A stretch of 5,885 bases of DNA from Marinosulfonomonas sp. PRT-SC04 (GTDB lineage Bacteria > Pseudomonadota > Alphaproteobacteria > Rhodobacterales > Rhodobacteraceae), in contig JPUR01000355.1 of assembly GCA_001321835.1 (NCBI GenBank), positions 1 to 5,885 on the forward strand, read 5' to 3'. The notes beneath the pieces are model-generated. The model saw only the letters and a program-made list of their open reading frames with translations, did not search any database and had not been told where the DNA came from. Positions 5,083-5,885 of this stretch are shown here, one piece after another. How positions within the stretch are numbered: position 1 is the first letter of the stretch; each line of letters starts with the position of its first letter. A program made the position numbers and the translations under genes.

Positions 5083-5637
5083 ATGAAAAAACTTACACTC
5101 CTGCTCGCCGCTTTCGCAACGCCTGCGCTGGCAAATGAAGGGGCCTTCTTCACGATGAAGAACCCTGAATTTAACGTGCTGATCGGGTTCATCCTGTTCT
5201 TGGCGCTGTTGGCTTATTTGAAGGTTCCTGGTCTTTTGGGCGGGTTGCTGGACAAACGCGCCGACGGCATCAGAAACGATTTGAACGAGGCCAAAGCCCT
5301 GCGTGAAGAAGCGCAGACCATTCTTGCATCTTATGAGCGTAAGCAAAAAGAAGTGCAGGAGCAGGCTGACCGCATTGTTGAGGCCGCTAAGGTCGAGGCA
5401 CAAAACGCTGCCGAGGAAGCCAAAGAAGATCTGAAACAGTCGATCAAACGTCGTTTGGCCGCTGCCGAAGATCAGATCGTATCGGCACAGGCATCTGCCA
5501 TCAAAGAGGTCCGCGATAGCGCTATCGTGGTGGCAATTGCCGCTGCCAATGACGTGATCACCAAACAGCTGACCGCTGCTGACGGCAATGGCCTGATTGA
5601 AGACGCAATCAAGGATGTGGCTGCAAAACTGCACTAA
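5083..5637 (+). CDS. atpF: F0 ATP synthase subunit b, with signal-peptide-like N-terminus
   Basis: A 184-residue peripheral-stalk subunit, partner of b'. The first 17 residues look like a Sec signal peptide: MKKLTLLLAAFATPALA, with ALA at 15-17 as the likely cleavage motif. The true anchor follows (about 30-47, FNVLIGFILFLALLAYLKV). The conserved GLLDKRADGIRNDLNEAKAL tether runs from residue 54 to 73, then a long charged coiled coil to about residue 160. Cleavage would leave a short periplasmic tail, which agrees with the known b topology. The SD AAAGGG (5070-5075) lies inside the last codons of atpF', 7 nt from the ATG, so b and b' are probably translated in a coupled, near 1:1 way. It is the last gene before the terminator. 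Confidence 0.95.
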   Translation: MKKLTLLLAAFATPALANEGAFFTMKNPEFNVLIGFILFLALLAYLKVPGLLGGLLDKRADGIRNDLNEAKALREEAQTILASYERKQKEVQEQADRIVEAAKVEAQNAAEEAKEDLKQSIKRRLAAAEDQIVSAQASAIKEVRDSAIVVAIAAANDVITKQLTAADGNGLIEDAIKDVAAKLH

Positions 5638-5661
5638 GCCGCGCCCCTGATGAGATGAATT

Positions 5662-5690
5662 AAAACCCGGCCCCAGTGGTCGGGTTTTTT
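5662..5690 (+). terminator. Intrinsic terminator of the atp F0 operon
   Basis: AAAACCCG (5662-5669), then G-CC, pairs with GG-T-CGGGTTTT (5678-5688): an 11-bp stem with one G-T wobble and a 5-nt loop CCAGT, followed by a T run to 5690. It starts 25 nt after the atpF stop. The A-run on the 5' side would also allow some function on the minus strand. This marks the end of the F0 operon and shows that the F1 genes are not co-transcribed. Confidence 0.92.
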
Positions 5691-5885
5691 CGTTTGGGCT
5701 GGTGATGTCGTGTGATGCGATTTATCAGATGCCGGCTTCGAGCCCAATGTTCTGAACACTCTTAGTAATGCCCTTGAAACGATCACAGTCGAGAATTTAT
5801 GGATTCGGTAGCAGCCGATGGAATAGGTGCCATTCACTTTCCACGAATAGGTTTTAAGCCACCGGCTTCCAGCCGGTTCGCTTCA
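5691..5885. other. Non-coding or unrecognised stretch at the right edge
   Basis: No gene can be supported in these 195 bases. The stretch is visibly richer in A and T than the operon. It holds a perfect 7-bp stem with 3-nt loop, ACCGGCT-TCC-AGCCGGT (5861-5877), and a direct repeat CCGGCTTCSAGCC at 5732-5744 and 5862-5874 (12 of 13 identical, 130 bp apart). An ATG at 5799 opens a plus-strand frame of 29 codons to the window edge, but it has no good SD and I do not recognise the peptide. It could be the edge of a neighbouring gene, a degraded gene or a mobile-element remnant. Confidence 0.35.

Noticed and set aside
5634..5837. 67-codon minus-strand frame starting at GTG and running through the atp terminator
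   Set aside because: It ends inside the atpF stop region, crosses the terminator hairpin, has a rare start without SD and shows no domain character.

Overview
The window looks like chromosomal DNA of an alphaproteobacterium, most likely of the Roseobacter/Rhodobacterales group. Three things suggest this. There is a free-standing F0 ATP synthase operon in the order atpI-atpB-atpE-atpF'-atpF with no F1 genes. Base composition is moderately GC-rich. There is an inverted pair of GGGGATATTT elements of a kind I associate with Rhodobacteraceae intergenic DNA. The assignment is inferred from gene order and protein style, not from a search.

Left third (1-2255). A minus-strand FMN-dependent NADH-azoreductase (azoR family, N-terminal 124 codons, cut by the window edge) is transcribed away from a plus-strand LysR-type regulator. 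The regulator gene overlaps by 4 bp (ATGA) a ten-helix EamA/DMT-family transporter. This looks like a small regulator/reductase/exporter locus, possibly for quinone-like or aromatic compounds. The substrate and the regulatory link are inference.

Middle (2256-3074). The transporter converges on a minus-strand ArsR-type repressor across a 194-bp gap that holds two inverted copies of an approximately 35-bp intergenic element. The repressor has no metal-binding cysteine motif and no partner gene. The 301-bp interval between it and atpI contains two near-identical 16-bp palindromes (TCAACCRTTTGGTTGA). One covers a TTGACT hexamer placed to drive arsR, and arsR has no Shine-Dalgarno sequence. A good housekeeping-type promoter (TTGACT-N17-TAGGTT) sits just upstream of atpI.

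Right half (3075-5690). The complete F0 operon encodes AtpI (assembly/accessory), subunit a, subunit c, and the two peripheral-stalk subunits b' and b. It ends in a strong intrinsic terminator at 5662-5690. The internal spacers are informative: a G-free, A-rich leader with a strong SD precedes atpE (many c copies are needed per enzyme), and a perfect 9-bp stem hairpin follows atpE before atpF'. These look like devices that raise c output relative to the stalk subunits. The F1 genes (atpHAGDC) must lie elsewhere, as is usual in this group.

Right edge (5691-5885). No gene is supported. The stretch is less GC-rich and carries a short hairpin and a 13-bp imperfect direct repeat. I found no evidence for a new defence, mobile or biosynthetic system. 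The best leads are the ArsR palindrome pair and the regulatory architecture around atpE.
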